This document shows, piece by piece, positions 63,452 through 64,000 of a stretch of DNA of 64,000 bases. The DNA comes from Semisulcospira habei. Its lineage: Eukaryota > Mollusca > Gastropoda > Semisulcospiridae. Positions within the stretch are counted from its first letter, which is position 1. Every line of letters begins with the position of its first letter. Made by a program: the position numbers and the translations under genes. The notes beneath the pieces were generated by a model. That model was not told the origin of the DNA. It was given only the letters and a program-made list of their open reading frames with translations, and made no database searches. Location of the stretch: contig BTPG01000004.1 of the NCBI GenBank assembly GCA_036245525.1, positions 50,729,323-50,793,322 of the forward strand, in the 5' to 3' direction.

Positions 63452-63665
63452 TTAACCCATTCAGCCCTGACGCACTGCAGCAGGAGATAGGTCGACCATG
63501 ATAATTCAAGGGTAGTGCCATATTAGCTTGGCGCCTGCCGGCGCCAAGCTAATCTGACACTGCCCTTGAATTATCATGGTCGATCCATCTCCTGCGACTG
63601 GTGCATAGTCATTTGATGACGCCTCCAAAATTTGGGAAATACGGCCGTCGAGCTGAACGAGTTAA
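63452..63665. repeat. H1 hairpin MITE, complete
   Basis: TTAA at both ends, outer CCCATTCAGCCCTGACGC, axis GGCGCCTGCCGGCGCC. Copy X has it at 27470-27680. Confidence 0.9.
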
Positions 63666-63672
63666 ATAATTA

Positions 63673-64000
63673 TGTCGCTCTACATTGTCCGTGGTACTCC
63701 AGCCAAACAATCTCTTGAACTCCTTTCTAAACTTGGATCCACTGAGACAGTACAGATATTAGTTGACTGCGGTCTTACCATAAAACAGCAGAGAACATAT
63801 GGCCCAGATAATCTTCAGCTTTGTGCCACCATACTGATCGCTCTCGCCAAGAAAGGTGAAGTAGTACACGGACATTATACACACAGGCAAGGTCAGCAAG
63901 AAAAAGGCCGGGGACACCAAAACTAAGGTCACGGTCATGGATGATGCTGATCTCTCGCGATCTGTAGCACGCGAGGAGGCTTGATTGGTGAGATTCCTTG
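63673..64000 (-). pseudogene. GPCR pseudogene, C-terminal part (runs off the window)
   Basis: Minus-strand translation matches the end of GPCR 2: the loop 3 end RERSASSMTVTLVLV (TM6), LTLPVCIMSVYYF, GESDQYGGTKL, TM7 and GSKFRKEFKRLFGW. In TM7 the NFYLYC motif is broken by TAA at 63759-63761 (VN-stop-YLYC), and a small deletion alters KLVNFFWAI to KLKIIWAI. It lies at the position orthologous to GPCR 2 within the duplication, so one of two duplicated receptors has been lost. The 5' two-thirds is outside the window. Confidence 0.88.

Larger units (their letters stand above)
58366..64000. repeat. Segmental duplication copy Y (partner of 15905-28250)
   Basis: Collinear matches: 58366-59014 to 15905-16512; 59011-60465 to 21200-22740; 60465-62440 to 25440-27420; 63440-64000 to 27480-28250. 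Differences between the copies are discrete insertions: family F, block P, the CR1-like element and the extra ~180-bp units in X; MITE Z and a ~320-bp tandem duplication in Y. Orientation is the same. Confidence 0.9.

Overview
The window is eukaryotic, non-coding-rich and almost wholly shaped by mobile DNA. The only host genes I recognise are intronless rhodopsin-like (class A) G-protein-coupled receptors. They sit among several classes of non-LTR retrotransposon, a Ty3/Gypsy-type LTR element, a Penelope-like repeat with hammerhead ribozymes, tRNA-derived SINEs and at least ten families of hairpin (MITE-like) repeats. The receptor family, the retroelement mix and the short retroposons with GGCGTTAAAC-type 3' ends suggest a lophotrochozoan, most likely a gastropod mollusc. 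This is inference: no single-copy marker gene is present.

Layout. 1-5.3 kb: 3' part of an open APE-type non-LTR reverse transcriptase (family A), a CR1-like RT fragment, and a rearranged foldback repeat. 6.2-7.8 kb: GPCR 1 (minus). 8.2-15.8 kb: a decayed family-B reverse transcriptase split by a 5.3-kb array of ~365-bp tandem repeats; the array is bounded by a 7-bp duplication of the target. 15.9-29.2 kb: segmental duplication copy X, carrying a 4.7-kb long-inverted-repeat element (16513-21199), a CR1-like insertion, many hairpins and GPCR 2 (27873-28964, minus). 30.3-34.3 kb: a longer but broken family-A element including its endonuclease domain. 36.4-38.3 kb: a GPCR pseudogene (plus) split by a LINE 3' fragment. 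39-44.6 kb: hairpin repeats and duplicated blocks. 44.6-45.8 kb: GPCR 3 (minus), a close duplicate of GPCR 1. 45.9-47.3 kb: Penelope-like inverted repeat with two hammerhead ribozymes between (TA)n tracts. 48.2-54.4 kb: nested insertions whose centre is a young LTR element with gag and the start of protease but no RT, RNase H or integrase. 54.5-57.4 kb: mostly unrecognised sequence with one SINE. 57.4-58.1 kb: a 5'-truncated family-A insertion with its own target-site duplication. 58.4-64 kb: segmental duplication copy Y, ending in the C-terminal part of a GPCR killed by a stop codon.

The duplicated blocks act as internal controls. Copy Y preserves the empty target site of the 4.7-kb element in X, and other insertions can be dated relative to each other by nesting. 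The receptors appear to have spread with their flanking repeats (GPCR 1/3, GPCR 2/Y pseudogene). The most unusual objects are the 365-bp array inserted as a unit, the long-TIR element enclosing an RT-RNase H relic, the hammerhead-bearing palindrome, and two 55-60-bp retroposons that share the same 5' end and have 12-14-bp target-site duplications.
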